Counted from the stretch's first letter, positions 32,736 to 42,327 are shown. The stretch is DNA of 64,000 nt from Nonomuraea helvata (GCF_039535785.1 NZ_BAAAXV010000009.1:620001-684000); one strand, 5' to 3'. Numbers and translations: made by a program. The notes: generated by a model from the sequence alone, not told the origin.

Positions 32736-33278
32736 CTACTTACCAGCCTTTCCGACCTTGCGGCGGATCTGTTCGCCCTGGTAGCGCACGCCCTTGCCCT
32801 TGTACGGGTCAGGCTTGCGCAACTTGCGGATGTTGGCCGCGACCTCGCCGACCTTCTGCTTGTCGATGCCGTCCACGTGGAACAGGGTCGGCTTCTCGAC
32901 GCGGAAGGTGACGCCCTCGGGGGCGTCCACGATGACCGGGTGACTGAAGCCCAGAGAGAACTCCAGCTGCGTCGGGCCCTTGGCCTGGACGCGGTAACCG
33001 ACGCCGACGATCTCCAGGGACTTGGAGTACCCCTGGGTGACGCCCTGCACCATGTTGGCGATCAGCGTCCGGGACAGACCGTGCAGCGCACGGACCTTGT
33101 TCTCGTCGTTGGGCCGGGTGACGGCGATGGCGCCGTCCTCGTCGCGAGCGACCGCAATGGGCGTCGCGACCGTGTGAGAAAGCGTGCCCTTCGGGCCCTT
33201 CACCTGGACATCCTGGCCGTCGATCGTGATGTCTACGCCGCTGGGCACAGGGATGGGCAGCCGTCCGATTCTCGACAT
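32736..33278 (-). CDS. rplF: 50S ribosomal protein L6
   Basis: Starts at ATG 33278 (180 residues): MSRIGRLPIPVPSGVDITID. Conserved C-terminal LRKPDPYKGKGVRYQGEQIRRK contacts the sarcin-ricin loop. The longer open frame to 33332 begins inside the rpsH end and is not used. Confidence 0.96.
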   Translation of the reverse strand: MSRIGRLPIPVPSGVDITIDGQDVQVKGPKGTLSHTVATPIAVARDEDGAIAVTRPNDENKVRALHGLSRTLIANMVQGVTQGYSKSLEIVGVGYRVQAKGPTQLEFSLGFSHPVIVDAPEGVTFRVEKPTLFHVDGIDKQKVGEVAANIRKLRKPDPYKGKGVRYQGEQIRRKVGKAGK

Positions 33279-33294
33279 GCTGGGTTCCTCCCCT

Positions 33295-33693
33295 CTACCA
33301 GACGTAGGCGAGGACTTCCCCGCCCACACCACGCTTGCCGGCCTGCTTGTCGGTCATGAGGCCGTGGGACGTCGAGATGATCGCGACGCCCAGTCCGCCC
33401 AGGACTCGAGGCAGGTTGTCCTTCTTTGCATAAACCCGCAGACCGGGCTTGGAAACCCGGCGCAGGCCCGCGAGCGACCGCTCACGGGTAGGCCCGAACT
33501 TGAGCTCCACCACGAGGTTCTTGCCAACCTTGGCGTCCTCGACGGTCCAAGCCTGGATGTAGCCCTCTTGCTGGAGGATCTCGGCGATGTGCGCCTTGAT
33601 CTTCGAGTACGGCATCGACACGCTGTCGTGGTACGCCGAGTTCGCGTTACGCAGACGCGTGAGCATGTCTGCGATCGGGTCGGTCATCGTCAT
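33295..33693 (-). CDS. rpsH: 30S ribosomal protein S8
   Basis: Starts at ATG 33693 (132 residues): MTMTDPIADMLTRLRNANSAY; the second ATG six bases later is an alternative. Conserved KPGLRVYAKKDNLPRVLGGLG and the end MTDKQAGKRGVGGEVLAYVW. In E. coli S8 represses the spc operon. A 155-bp gap with a hairpin and an AT-rich patch precedes it. Confidence 0.96.
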   Translation of the reverse strand: MTMTDPIADMLTRLRNANSAYHDSVSMPYSKIKAHIAEILQQEGYIQAWTVEDAKVGKNLVVELKFGPTRERSLAGLRRVSKPGLRVYAKKDNLPRVLGGLGVAIISTSHGLMTDKQAGKRGVGGEVLAYVW

Positions 33694-33817
33694 GGCCAGT
33701 GGCCTTCCTCGCCGCGGTTTCCAGTCGGCCAAGCAGCGCTCTGCCGGTGGACCTTCGGCGTGGTCATGGGCGTTCAGAGAGAACGTCCGGTTCTTACATG
33801 AAAAATATGATCACCTG

Positions 33818-33840
33818 AGGGGCGACCTGAGGCCGCCCCT
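33818..33840 (-). terminator. Attenuator-like hairpin between rpsN and rpsH
   Basis: AGGGGCG/CGCCCCT, a 7-bp stem with nine-base loop, followed on the minus strand by GTGATCATATTTTTCATG, an unusually AT-rich run for this genome. This looks like a weak terminator or attenuator inside the spc operon, or an internal promoter region for rpsH. Confidence 0.5.
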
Positions 33841-33848
33841 TAGGGTAT

Positions 33849-34034
33849 CTACCAGCTCGACTTGGTGATACCGGGCAGCTCGCCCCGGTGCGCCATCTCG
33901 CGGAAGCACACGCGGCAGAGCCCGAACTTGCGGTAGACGGCGCGCGGCCGGCCACAACGCGAGCACCGGGTGTACGCCCGGACCTCGAACTTCTGCTTGC
34001 GCCCCGCCTTGGCGATCAGCGACTTCTTCGCCAT
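33849..34034 (-). CDS. rpsN: 30S ribosomal protein S14, zinc (type Z)
   Basis: A 61-residue short S14 with CSRCGRPRAVYRKFGLCRVC, the two CxxC zinc pairs. This is the housekeeping zinc form; a zinc-free paralog, if any, would be elsewhere. Four bases after the rplE stop. Confidence 0.97.
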   Translation of the reverse strand: MAKKSLIAKAGRKQKFEVRAYTRCSRCGRPRAVYRKFGLCRVCFREMAHRGELPGITKSSW

Positions 34035-34038
34035 TGGA

Positions 34039-34614
34039 TCAGGCCTCCTTGAAGGGGAAGCCGAGGAGCTTCAGCAGCGCCCGGCCCTGGTCGTCGTTCT
34101 TCGCGGTGGTCACGAGCGTGATGTCCATACCCCGCGGACGGTCGACCTTGTCCTGGTCGACCTCGTGGAACATGACCTGCTCGGTCAGACCGAACGTGTA
34201 GTTGCCGTTCCCGTCGAACTGCTTGGGCGACAGGCCGCGGAAGTCCCTGATGCGGGGCAGCGCGAGCGCCAGCAGCCGGTCGAGGAACTCCCACATGCGG
34301 TCGCCTCGCAGCGTGACGTGCGCGCCGATCGGCATGCCCTCGCGCAGCTTGAACTGGGCGATGGACTTGCGCGCGCGAACGACGGCCGGCTTCTGGCCGG
34401 TGATCACGGTGAGGTCGCGGACAGCACCCTCGATGAGCTTGGAGTCGCGAGCCGCCTCGCCGACGCCCATGTTGACCTTGATCTTGGTCAGCGCCGGGAT
34501 CTGCATGACGTTCTCGATGCCGAACTGCTCGCGAAGCTGGGCCGCGATCTCCTCGCGGTACTTCGTCTTGAGTCGCGGCGTCGGGCGCTCGGTCTCAGTG
34601 GTCGTGGCAGTCAT
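34039..34614 (-). CDS. rplE: 50S ribosomal protein L5
   Basis: A 191-residue L5: TKIKVNMGVGEAARDSKLIEG, KPAVVRARKSIAQFKLREGMPIG and GLSPKQFDGNGNYTFGLTEQ. It binds 5S rRNA. The ATG overlaps the rplX stop (TGATG). Slightly extended Thr/Glu-rich N-terminus. Confidence 0.96.
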   Translation of the reverse strand: MTATTTETERPTPRLKTKYREEIAAQLREQFGIENVMQIPALTKIKVNMGVGEAARDSKLIEGAVRDLTVITGQKPAVVRARKSIAQFKLREGMPIGAHVTLRGDRMWEFLDRLLALALPRIRDFRGLSPKQFDGNGNYTFGLTEQVMFHEVDQDKVDRPRGMDITLVTTAKNDDQGRALLKLLGFPFKEA

Positions 34615-34919
34615 CAGCTGTCCTCACCCGTCTCGTCGGCCTTCTTCTCGTCGGCCTTCTTGTCGGCGGGCTTCTCGTCCTTGAGCTTCTTCACGTTCGA
34701 GACGTGGATGGGGGCCTCCATGGTCTGCACGCCGCCGGTCTTGGCGCCGCGCGGGCCCTGGTGGGTCTCCTTGGAGTGCTTCTTGATCATGTTGATGCCC
34801 TCGACCACCACGCGGTCCTCGCGCGGCAGCGTGGCAATGACGCGACCCTTGGCACCCTTGTCCTTGCCGGCGATGACCTGGACCAGGTCACCCTTCTTCA
34901 CATGCAGCGACTTCGGCAT
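34614..34919 (-). CDS. rplX: 50S ribosomal protein L24
   Basis: Starts at ATG 34919 (101 residues), overlapping the rplN stop as TGATG. KOW domain KSLHVKKGDLVQVIAGKDKG, then KETHQGPRGAKTGGVQTMEAPIHVSNV. A Lys/Glu/Asp-rich tail (KKADEKKADETGEDS) extends the C-terminus. Confidence 0.95.
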   Translation of the reverse strand: MPKSLHVKKGDLVQVIAGKDKGAKGRVIATLPREDRVVVEGINMIKKHSKETHQGPRGAKTGGVQTMEAPIHVSNVKKLKDEKPADKKADEKKADETGEDS

Positions 34920-35290
34920 CACAGCACCTCCGGGGCGAGCGAGATGATCCGCATGAACTTCTTGTCACGCAGCTCGCGGCCGACCGGGCCGAAGATACGA
35001 GTGCCGCGAGGGTCACCGCTGTCCTTGATGATGACGGCGGCGTTCTCGTCGAAGCGGATGTAGGAGCCGTCGGGCCGGCGGCGCTCCTTGACCGTGCGGA
35101 CGATGACGGCCTTGACCACATCGCCCTTCTTGACGCCAGTGCTGCCGGGCAGCGCGTCCTTGACAGTGGCGACGATGACGTCGCCGATACCGGCGTAGCG
35201 TCGGCCCGAGCCACCGAGAACACGGATGCAAAGGATCTCCTTCGCGCCCGTGTTGTCGGCGACCTTGAGCCGCGACTCCTGCTGGATCAC
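34919..35290 (-). CDS. rplN: 50S ribosomal protein L14
   Basis: A 123-residue L14: MIQQESRLKVADNTGAKEIL, GGSGRRYAGIGDVIVATVKDA, and RGTRIFGPVGRELRDKKFMRI. One residue longer than usual in the SGTSTGVKKGD loop region (LPGSTGVKKGD). A 196-bp gap precedes it. Confidence 0.96.
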   Translation of the reverse strand: MIQQESRLKVADNTGAKEILCIRVLGGSGRRYAGIGDVIVATVKDALPGSTGVKKGDVVKAVIVRTVKERRRPDGSYIRFDENAAVIIKDSGDPRGTRIFGPVGRELRDKKFMRIISLAPEVL

Positions 35291-35435
35291 GTTGAACTCC
35301 TGTTAGTCGCGCCGGTTCTCATTTCTGAGCCTGGCGGAACCGTCGTTGTCTTGTTCCCACGGCCACAGCACCCGTGAGCGCCGCACCGCAGGCGACGCGA
35401 GACCACATGTGGCCCCGCGTCCTTGGACGCCGTCA

Positions 35436-35456
35436 TGGGGGCTCTGAGAGCCCCCA
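35436..35456 (-). other. Hairpin in the rpsQ-rplN gap
   Basis: TGGGGGCTC/GAGCCCCCA, a 9-bp perfect stem with loop TGA, lies in the 196-bp gap 35291-35486. No T tract follows on the minus strand. The length of the gap suggests a leader or internal promoter separating the S10 and spc parts. Confidence 0.45.
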
Positions 35457-35486
35457 CGAGGCGCGGTATATGTCGAGAAGGAAGGG

Positions 35487-35771
35487 TTACTTGGCCTTCT
35501 CGAGGATCTCCACGACCCTCCACCGCTTGGTGGCAGAGAGAGGGCGGGTCTCCATGAGCAGCACGCGGTCGCCCACGCCACAGGCGTTGGCCTCGTCGTG
35601 CGCCTTGTACTTGGTCGTACGGCGGATGACCTTGCCGTACAGACGGTGCTTCACGCGGTCCTCGACGGCGACGACGACGGTCTTGTCCATCTTGTCGCTC
35701 ACGACGAGGCCCTCACGGACCTTACGGAAGTTCCGCTGGTCGGTGGTCTCGGTGGTCTCGGTCTCAGCCAT
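35487..35771 (-). CDS. rpsQ: 30S ribosomal protein S17
   Basis: A 94-residue S17 with OB-fold blocks REGLVVSDKMDKTVVVAVEDRVKH and YKAHDEANACGVGDRVLLMETRPLS. Its start lies eight bases inside the rpmC end. Thr/Glu-rich N-terminal extension of 12 residues. Confidence 0.96.
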   Translation of the reverse strand: MAETETTETTDQRNFRKVREGLVVSDKMDKTVVVAVEDRVKHRLYGKVIRRTTKYKAHDEANACGVGDRVLLMETRPLSATKRWRVVEILEKAK

Positions 35772-36000
35772 CGCTCGTCTCCTTCTCGACCGTGACGATG
35801 CCCAGCTCGCGCTCGCGCATCACGGTGTAGATACGGGCGATCTCGCGGCGGACGGCGCGCAGCCGCCCGTGGCTCTCCAACTGACCGGTCGCCGCCTGGA
35901 AGCGGAGGTTGAACAGCTCCTCCTTCGCCTCCTTCAGCTTCTGGACGAGAGTGTCCTCGTCCTCGAGCCGCAGCTCGCCGGCGGTCAGGCCCTTAGCCAT
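35764..36000 (-). CDS. rpmC: 50S ribosomal protein L29
   Basis: Starts at ATG 36000 (78 residues), overlapping the rplP stop as TGATG; a GTG three bases earlier is possible. Two-helix protein: LVQKLKEAKEELFNLRFQAATGQL, RLRAVRREIARIYTVMRERE. Sits at the peptide exit. Confidence 0.95.
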   Translation of the reverse strand: MAKGLTAGELRLEDEDTLVQKLKEAKEELFNLRFQAATGQLESHGRLRAVRREIARIYTVMRERELGIVTVEKETSDG

Positions 36001-36419
36001 CACGCCTCACCCACTTCACGCTTAACGATCTTGCACTTCATCGGGAGCTTGTGGATCGCACGCTGAAGCGCCTCGCGAGCGATCGGCTCCGCCACGCCGG
36101 ACAGCTCGAACATCACGCGTCCGGGCTTGACGTTGGCGATCCACCACTCCGGCGAACCCTTACCGGAACCCATGCGGGTCTCGGCAGGCTTCTTGGTGAG
36201 CGGACGGTCGGGGTAGATGTTGATCCACACCTTGCCGCCACGGCGGATGTGACGGGTCATGGCGATACGAGCGGACTCGATCTGGCGGTTGGTCACGTAG
36301 GAGTGCTCAATCGCCTGGATGCCGAACTCGCCGAACGTGACCCTGGTGCCGCCCTTGGCGGCTCCGCTGCGGTCGGGCCGGTGCTGCTTGCGGTGCTTGA
36401 CCCTGCGCGGGATCAGCAT
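36000..36419 (-). CDS. rplP: 50S ribosomal protein L16
   Basis: A 139-residue L16: MLIPRRVKHRKQHRPDRSG, FGEFGIQAIEHSYVTNRQIE, RMGSGKGSPEWWIANVKPG. Organises the A-site region of 23S rRNA. Two bases after rpsC. Confidence 0.97.
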   Translation of the reverse strand: MLIPRRVKHRKQHRPDRSGAAKGGTRVTFGEFGIQAIEHSYVTNRQIESARIAMTRHIRRGGKVWINIYPDRPLTKKPAETRMGSGKGSPEWWIANVKPGRVMFELSGVAEPIAREALQRAIHKLPMKCKIVKREVGEA

Positions 36420-36421
36420 GG

Positions 36422-37267
36422 TCAGCTCCCTTCAGCACCCGGCTGCGCAGCCGGGCCGGTCTCGGGGGCGGCCTGCGAGGCCGCCTCAGTGCGGGGGGCG
36501 CGGTCGCCACGGCCGCCACCACGACGGGGACGGTCGCCGCCACCACGACGCGGACGGTCGGCGCCGCCACCACGACGGTCGTCGCGCTCGCGACGCTGGC
36601 CGGCACGGGCGCCGGCAGCGGCCGCCTCGCGCTCGGCGCGGCTGGTCGGAGCCTCGCCCTTGTAGATCCAGACCTTCACGCCGATGCGGCCGAAGGTCGT
36701 ACGGGCCTCGTAGAAGCCGTAGTCGATGTCCGCGCGGAGGGTGTGCAGCGGCACGCGGCCCTCGCGGTAGAACTCCGACCTCGACATCTCAGCGCCGCCC
36801 AGACGACCGGAGCACTGGACACGGATGCCCTTGGCGCCGGACTTCATGGCGGACTGCATCGCCTTGCGCATGGCGCGGCGGAACGAGACACGGCTGGACA
36901 GCTGCTCGGCAACGCCCTGCGCGACGAGCTGCGCGTCGATCTCCGGGTTCTTGACCTCGAGGATGTTGAGCTGGACCTGCTTCTTGGTCAGCTTCTCCAG
37001 GTCGCCACGGATACGGTCCGCCTCGGCGCCGCGGCGGCCGATCACGATGCCGGGACGCGCGGTGTGGATGTCCACCTGCACGCGGTCCGTCGTGCGCTCG
37101 ATCTCGACCTTGGAGATGCCGGCCCGCTCCATGCCCTTCTGCAGCATGCGGCGGATCGCCACGTCCTCGGCGACGTACGACTTGTACAGCTTGTCGGCGT
37201 ACCACCGGCTCTTGAAGTCGGTCGTGATGCCGAGGCGGAACCCGTGCGGGTTAACCTTCTGGCCCAC
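36422..37267 (-). CDS. rpsC: 30S ribosomal protein S3
   Basis: Starts at GTG 37267 (281 residues), overlapping the rplV stop by one base (TAGTG), with MGQKVNPHGFRLGITTDFKS. KH domain VIGRRGAEADRIRGDLEKL, C-terminal RAMRKAMQSAMKSGAKGIRV. The last 65 residues form an Arg/Gly/Asp-rich tail (GGGADRPRRGGGDRPRRGG). The frame remains open upstream through rplV but that part is not S3. Confidence 0.96.
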   Translation of the reverse strand: MGQKVNPHGFRLGITTDFKSRWYADKLYKSYVAEDVAIRRMLQKGMERAGISKVEIERTTDRVQVDIHTARPGIVIGRRGAEADRIRGDLEKLTKKQVQLNILEVKNPEIDAQLVAQGVAEQLSSRVSFRRAMRKAMQSAMKSGAKGIRVQCSGRLGGAEMSRSEFYREGRVPLHTLRADIDYGFYEARTTFGRIGVKVWIYKGEAPTSRAEREAAAAGARAGQRRERDDRRGGGADRPRRGGGDRPRRGGGRGDRAPRTEAASQAAPETGPAAQPGAEGS

Positions 37268-37620
37268 TATCGGGTCCTTCCCTTCGGCTCGCGGGACTCC
37301 ACGATCACAGTGATGTGGCTCGTCCGCTTGTTGATCCGATAGGCACGACCCTGGGCACGCGGGCGGAACCGCTTCAGCGTCGGGCCCTCGTCGACCCACG
37401 CCCGGCTGACGACGAGCGTCTGCGGGTCGAGGTCGAAGTTGTGCTCCGCGTTCGCCATCGCGCTGCTGAGCACCTTGTAGATCGGCTCGCTCGCCGACTG
37501 GGGAGCGAACTGCAGCACGGCCTGCGCCTCCGAAGCGGGCAGCCCGCGAATGAGGTCCACCACACGGCGGGCCTTCTGGGGCGTGACACGGACGAACCGC
37601 GCCTGAGCCCTGGCTTCCAT
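37267..37620 (-). CDS. rplV: 50S ribosomal protein L22
   Basis: A 117-residue L22: MEARAQARFVRVTPQKARRVVDLIRG and the exit-tunnel hairpin segment PRAQGRAYRINKRTSHITVIV. 24 bp after rpsS. Confidence 0.97.
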   Translation of the reverse strand: MEARAQARFVRVTPQKARRVVDLIRGLPASEAQAVLQFAPQSASEPIYKVLSSAMANAEHNFDLDPQTLVVSRAWVDEGPTLKRFRPRAQGRAYRINKRTSHITVIVESREPKGRTR

Positions 37621-37644
37621 CGCTTTCTCCTACTTCCGGGACGC

Positions 37645-37923
37645 TTACCGCCGGCTGCGGCGGTCTTCCTTGACGTGGCTGCGGAACGTACGCGTGGGGG
37701 CGAACTCTCCGAGCTTGTGACCGATCATCGACTCGGTCACGAAGACCGGGACGTGCTTGCGGCCGTCGTGCACGGCGATCGTGTGCCCGAGCATGTCGGG
37801 AACGATCATGGAGCGCCGCGACCACGTCTTGATGACGTTCTTGGTGCCCTTCTCGTTCTGGACATCTACCTTCTTCTGAAGGTGATCGTCCACAAAGGGA
37901 CCCTTCTTAAGGCTACGTGGCAT
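37645..37923 (-). CDS. rpsS: 30S ribosomal protein S19
   Basis: A 92-residue S19: MPRSLKKGPFVDDHLQKKVD, TWSRRSMIVPDMLGHTIAVHDGRKHVPV and SMIGHKLGEFAPTRTF. Eleven bases after the rplB stop. Confidence 0.97.
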   Translation of the reverse strand: MPRSLKKGPFVDDHLQKKVDVQNEKGTKNVIKTWSRRSMIVPDMLGHTIAVHDGRKHVPVFVTESMIGHKLGEFAPTRTFRSHVKEDRRSRR

Positions 37924-37934
37924 TTCGGCTGCTC

Positions 37935-38771
37935 CTACCGCTTCTTCCTCTTGCTCCGACGCCGGATGATCAGCCGGTCGCTGGCCTTGTTGGCCTGGCG
38001 GGTGCGGCCCTCGGGCTTGCCCTTCGGGTTCACCGGGTGGCGACCACCGGAGGTCTTGCCCTCACCACCACCGTGCGGGTGGTCGACGGGGTTCATCGCG
38101 ACACCGCGAACGGTCGGGCGCTTGCCCTTCCAACGCATACGGCCGGCCTTGCCCCAGTTGATGTTGGCCTGCTCGGCGTTGCCGACCTGGCCGACCGTCG
38201 CGCGGCAGCGCACGTCCACCATGCGCATTTCGCCGGAGGGCATACGCAGCGTGGCGTACGTGCCTTCCTTGGCGAGCAGCTGGATCTGAGCGCCCGCGGA
38301 ACGGCCGAGCTTGGCGCCACCGCCCGGACGGAGCTCCACCGCGTGGATGAAGGTACCGGTCGGGATGTTGCGCAGCGGCAGGCAGTTGCCCGGCTTGATG
38401 TCGGCAGCGGGGCCGTTCTCGATACGGTCACCCTGCTTGAGGCCCGTCGGCGCGATGATGTAGCGCTTCTCGCCATCGGCGTAGTGGAGCAGAGCGATGT
38501 TGGCGGTGCGGTTGGGGTCGTACTCGATGTGAGCGACCTTGGCCGGGATGCCGTCCTTGTCATGCCTACGGAAGTCAATGATCCGGTAGGCGCGCTTGTG
38601 ACCGCCGCCCTGGTGGCGAGCGGTGACTCGGCCGTGTACGTTGCGGCCGCCCTTGCTGTGAAGGGGCGCAAGCAGCGACTTCTCGGGCGTGCTGCGGGTG
38701 ATCTCGGAGAAGTCCGAGACACTCGACCCGCGGCGACCCGGAGTCGTCGGCTTGTACTTACGGATGCCCAT
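37935..38771 (-). CDS. rplB: 50S ribosomal protein L2
   Basis: A 278-residue L2 with GRVTARHQGGGHKRAYRIIDF, the GNCLPLRNIPTGTFIHAVE block, and the functional C-terminal VRGVAMNPVDHPHGGGEGKT containing the His that lies near the peptidyl transferase centre. 106 bp after rplW. Confidence 0.97.
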   Translation of the reverse strand: MGIRKYKPTTPGRRGSSVSDFSEITRSTPEKSLLAPLHSKGGRNVHGRVTARHQGGGHKRAYRIIDFRRHDKDGIPAKVAHIEYDPNRTANIALLHYADGEKRYIIAPTGLKQGDRIENGPAADIKPGNCLPLRNIPTGTFIHAVELRPGGGAKLGRSAGAQIQLLAKEGTYATLRMPSGEMRMVDVRCRATVGQVGNAEQANINWGKAGRMRWKGKRPTVRGVAMNPVDHPHGGGEGKTSGGRHPVNPKGKPEGRTRQANKASDRLIIRRRSKRKKR

Positions 38772-38877
38772 CTTTTTCGTTCATCCTTCGTCGGTTACAT
38801 GGGTGAGCCCGCCGCACCGAAGTGCGACGGTCTCAACCCCGCGCAGGCCATGCGGCCCGCACTCACTTCTATGGCTG

Positions 38878-39180
38878 CTAGCCGATCTGACCGAAGATGT
38901 CGATCCGATCGCCCTCGACCAGGCTCACGATCGCGCGCTTGGTGTCGGGACGCTTGCCGTAACCGGTACGGGTGCGCTTGCGCTTGCCCTGCCGGTTGAT
39001 CGTGTTCACGTTGGTGACCTTGACCCCGAAGATCTGCTCGACGGCGATCTTGACCTGGGTCTTGTTCGCGGTCTTCTTCACCAGGAACGTGTACTTGTTG
39101 TTCTCATCGATCAGGCCGTAGCTCTTCTCAGAGACGACCGGCTTGACGATGATGTCGCGCGGGTCGGCGATCTTCTCCAT
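38878..39180 (-). CDS. rplW: 50S ribosomal protein L23
   Basis: A 100-residue L23: DPRDIIVKPVVSEKSYGLID, NKYTFLVKKTANKTQVKIAVEQIFGVKV. Docking site for trigger factor and SRP at the exit. ATG overlaps the rplD stop (TGATG). Confidence 0.96.
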   Translation of the reverse strand: MEKIADPRDIIVKPVVSEKSYGLIDENNKYTFLVKKTANKTQVKIAVEQIFGVKVTNVNTINRQGKRKRTRTGYGKRPDTKRAIVSLVEGDRIDIFGQIG

Positions 39181-39830
39181 CAGGCCTCTTCCTTCCCGCT
39201 TTCGCTCAGGCGAGCGACGACCTGGTCATACGCCTCCTGCGTGAAGACCACGTCGTCGGCCACGAGCACGTCGTACGTGTTGAGCTGCCCCGCGTCCAGG
39301 AGGTGGACCTCGGGAGCGTTACGCAGGCTCATCCAGGTCAGCTCGTCGGCCTCGTCGACCACGACGAGAACGCGCGGAGCCTGGGTGACCTTGCGCAGCG
39401 CCTCCAGGGCGGCCTTGGTCTTGGGGGTCTCGCCGGTGATCAGCGAGCTGACCACGTGGACGCGACCGCCGCCGGCCCGGTCGGAGAGGGCGCCACGCAG
39501 GGCGGCGGCCTTCATCTTCTTGGGCGTGCGCTGCGAGTAGTCGCGCGGCACGGGACCGTGGACGGTCCCACCGCCGGTGAACTGCGGCGCGCGGGTCGAG
39601 CCCTGACGGGCGCGGCCGGTGCCCTTCTGCCGGTACGGCTTCTTGCCGCCGCCGGAGACCTCACCACGGGTCTTGGCCTTGTGGGTGCCCTGCCGACGAG
39701 CGGCGAGCTGGGCCACGACCACCTGGTGGATCAGCGGTACGTTGACCTTGGCGCCGAACACGTTCTCCGGCAGCTCTACGGTGCCGGCCTTCGCGCCGCT
39801 GGCGTCGAGGACGTCAATGGTGGTGCTCAC
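39180..39830 (-). CDS. rplD: 50S ribosomal protein L4
   Basis: A 216-residue L4, GTG start overlapping the rplC stop as GTGA. The exit-tunnel loop KPYRQKGTGRARQGSTRAPQF and GGGTVHGPVPRDYSQRTPKKM are intact. In E. coli L4 regulates the S10 operon through its leader; a long leader hairpin is present upstream of rpsJ here. Confidence 0.96.
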   Translation of the reverse strand: MSTTIDVLDASGAKAGTVELPENVFGAKVNVPLIHQVVVAQLAARRQGTHKAKTRGEVSGGGKKPYRQKGTGRARQGSTRAPQFTGGGTVHGPVPRDYSQRTPKKMKAAALRGALSDRAGGGRVHVVSSLITGETPKTKAALEALRKVTQAPRVLVVVDEADELTWMSLRNAPEVHLLDAGQLNTYDVLVADDVVFTQEAYDQVVARLSESGKEEA

Positions 39831-40480
39831 TTGGCAGCCCCCTTCTTGGCAGAGGTGCGAACGAGGACCAGGCTGCCGTTGGCGCCGGGGATCGCACCCT
39901 TGATCAGGATGAGACCGTTCTCGACGTCGACGGAGTGAACCTTGAGGCTCTGCACAGTGGTGCGGACGTTACCCATCCGACCAGCCATGCGCAGACCCTT
40001 GAAAACGCGGCCCGGGGTGGCGCAGCCACCGATGGAACCCGGCGAACGGTGCTTGCGCTGCGTACCGTGCGACGCGCCCAGACCACCGAAGCCGTGCCGC
40101 TTCATGACACCGGCGAAGCCCTTGCCCTTGCTCTTGCCCGTCACGTCGACGAACTGGCCGGCCTCGAAGGTGTCGGCCAGCAGCTCCTGGCCCAGGGTGT
40201 AGTCGCTCGCGTCGTCGGTGCGGATCTCCGCGAAGTAACGGCGCGGGGTGATGTCGTGCTTACGCAGGTAGTCGCCGAGCGGCTTGTTGACCTTCCGGGG
40301 GTCGACCTGCCCGAAGCCGAGCTGGATGGCGGAGTAGCCGTCCTTGTCGGCGGTGCGGACCCGGGTCACCACGCACGGACCGGCCTCGACCACGGTCACC
40401 GGCACCATCCGGTTGTCCGCGTCGAAGACCTGGGTCATGCCGAGCTTCTTGCCCAGGACGCCCTTGATCGTCTTAGCCAT
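39827..40480 (-). CDS. rplC: 50S ribosomal protein L3
   Basis: A 217-residue L3: GVLGKKLGMTQVFDADNRMVP, GKSKGKGFAGVMKRHGFGGLGASHG and HRSPGSIGGCATPGRVFKGLRMAGRMG, the extension reaching the peptidyl transferase centre. 14 bp after rpsJ. Confidence 0.97.
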   Translation of the reverse strand: MAKTIKGVLGKKLGMTQVFDADNRMVPVTVVEAGPCVVTRVRTADKDGYSAIQLGFGQVDPRKVNKPLGDYLRKHDITPRRYFAEIRTDDASDYTLGQELLADTFEAGQFVDVTGKSKGKGFAGVMKRHGFGGLGASHGTQRKHRSPGSIGGCATPGRVFKGLRMAGRMGNVRTTVQSLKVHSVDVENGLILIKGAIPGANGSLVLVRTSAKKGAAK

Positions 40481-40494
40481 GTCAGTGCGTTCCC

Positions 40495-40803
40495 TCAGAG
40501 CTTGATCGAAATGTCGACACCCGCGGGGAGGTCGAGCCGCATGAGCGAGTCAACCGTCTTGGGGGTCGGGTCGATGATGTCAATCAGCCGCTTGTGCGTG
40601 CGCATCTCGAAGTGCTCGCGGCTGTCCTTGTACTTGTGCGGCGAGCGGATGACGCAGTACACGTTCTTCTCGGTCGGCAGCGGCACCGGGCCCGCGACCT
40701 TCGCGCCAGTCCGCGTCACCGTCTCGACGATCTTCTTGGCCGAGCTGTCGATGACCTCGTGGTCATAGGCCTTAAGCCGGATGCGGATCTTCTGTCCCGC
40801 CAT
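40495..40803 (-). CDS. rpsJ: 30S ribosomal protein S10
   Basis: Starts at ATG 40803 (102 residues): MAGQKIRIRLKAYDHEVIDS, PLPTEKNVYCVIRSPHKYKDS, LMRLDLPAGVDISIKL. First gene of the S10 operon; also the NusE partner of NusB in antitermination. The 258-bp upstream gap to tuf holds a 60-nt hairpin and the tuf terminator. Confidence 0.96.
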   Translation of the reverse strand: MAGQKIRIRLKAYDHEVIDSSAKKIVETVTRTGAKVAGPVPLPTEKNVYCVIRSPHKYKDSREHFEMRTHKRLIDIIDPTPKTVDSLMRLDLPAGVDISIKL

Positions 40804-40925
40804 AGTGGCCTCGGTGTCCTTCGCTGTCGTCTGAAAAAGTATCGTGCGGCCTGTTGCCGCTAATTTGGTGCAGGTCGAAGCCTGCTTAACCCCACGAGAC
40901 AGACGTAGTCGATCTGCCTTTTCTT

Positions 40926-40985
40926 CCGTGATCCGGCAGTGACTTCGGTCACAAGCAGCTGGCCGAAGCAACTGCTGGATCACGG
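40926..40985 (-). promoter_or_regulatory. Long leader hairpin upstream of rpsJ
   Basis: Outer arms CCGTGATCCgGCAGT and ACTGCtGGATCACGG pair at 14 of 15 positions, and inner CTTCGG/CCGAAG extend the stem, making a 60-nt structure about 123 bp before the rpsJ ATG. Followed on the minus strand by an A run, not a T run, so it is not a simple terminator. Possible S10-operon leader. Confidence 0.5.
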
Positions 40986-41011
40986 CGCCGTACGTGAGGT
41001 CCTCACGCGTT

Positions 41012-41048
41012 GCGGCGGTCGGCTCCGAGGTACAGGGCCGACCGCCGC
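41012..41048 (-). terminator. Terminator after tuf
   Basis: GCGGCGGTCGGC/GCCGACCGCCGC, a 12-bp perfect stem with 13-base loop, 14 bp after the tuf stop. Confidence 0.75.
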
Positions 41049-41061
41049 CCCGACGGTCTAG

Positions 41062-42255
<1,194 letters not shown>

Positions 42256-42327
42256 TGGTTCTCTCCTTGAGAATCTGACTGACTTTCGTCTACACACTCG
42301 GGCCCGGGAGCTCCCGAACCCCTAGGC

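Noticed and set aside
37268..37825. Upstream extension of the S3 frame through rplV
   Set aside because: The S3 N-terminus MGQKVNPHG starts at GTG 37267; the extension is an out-of-frame reading of L22.
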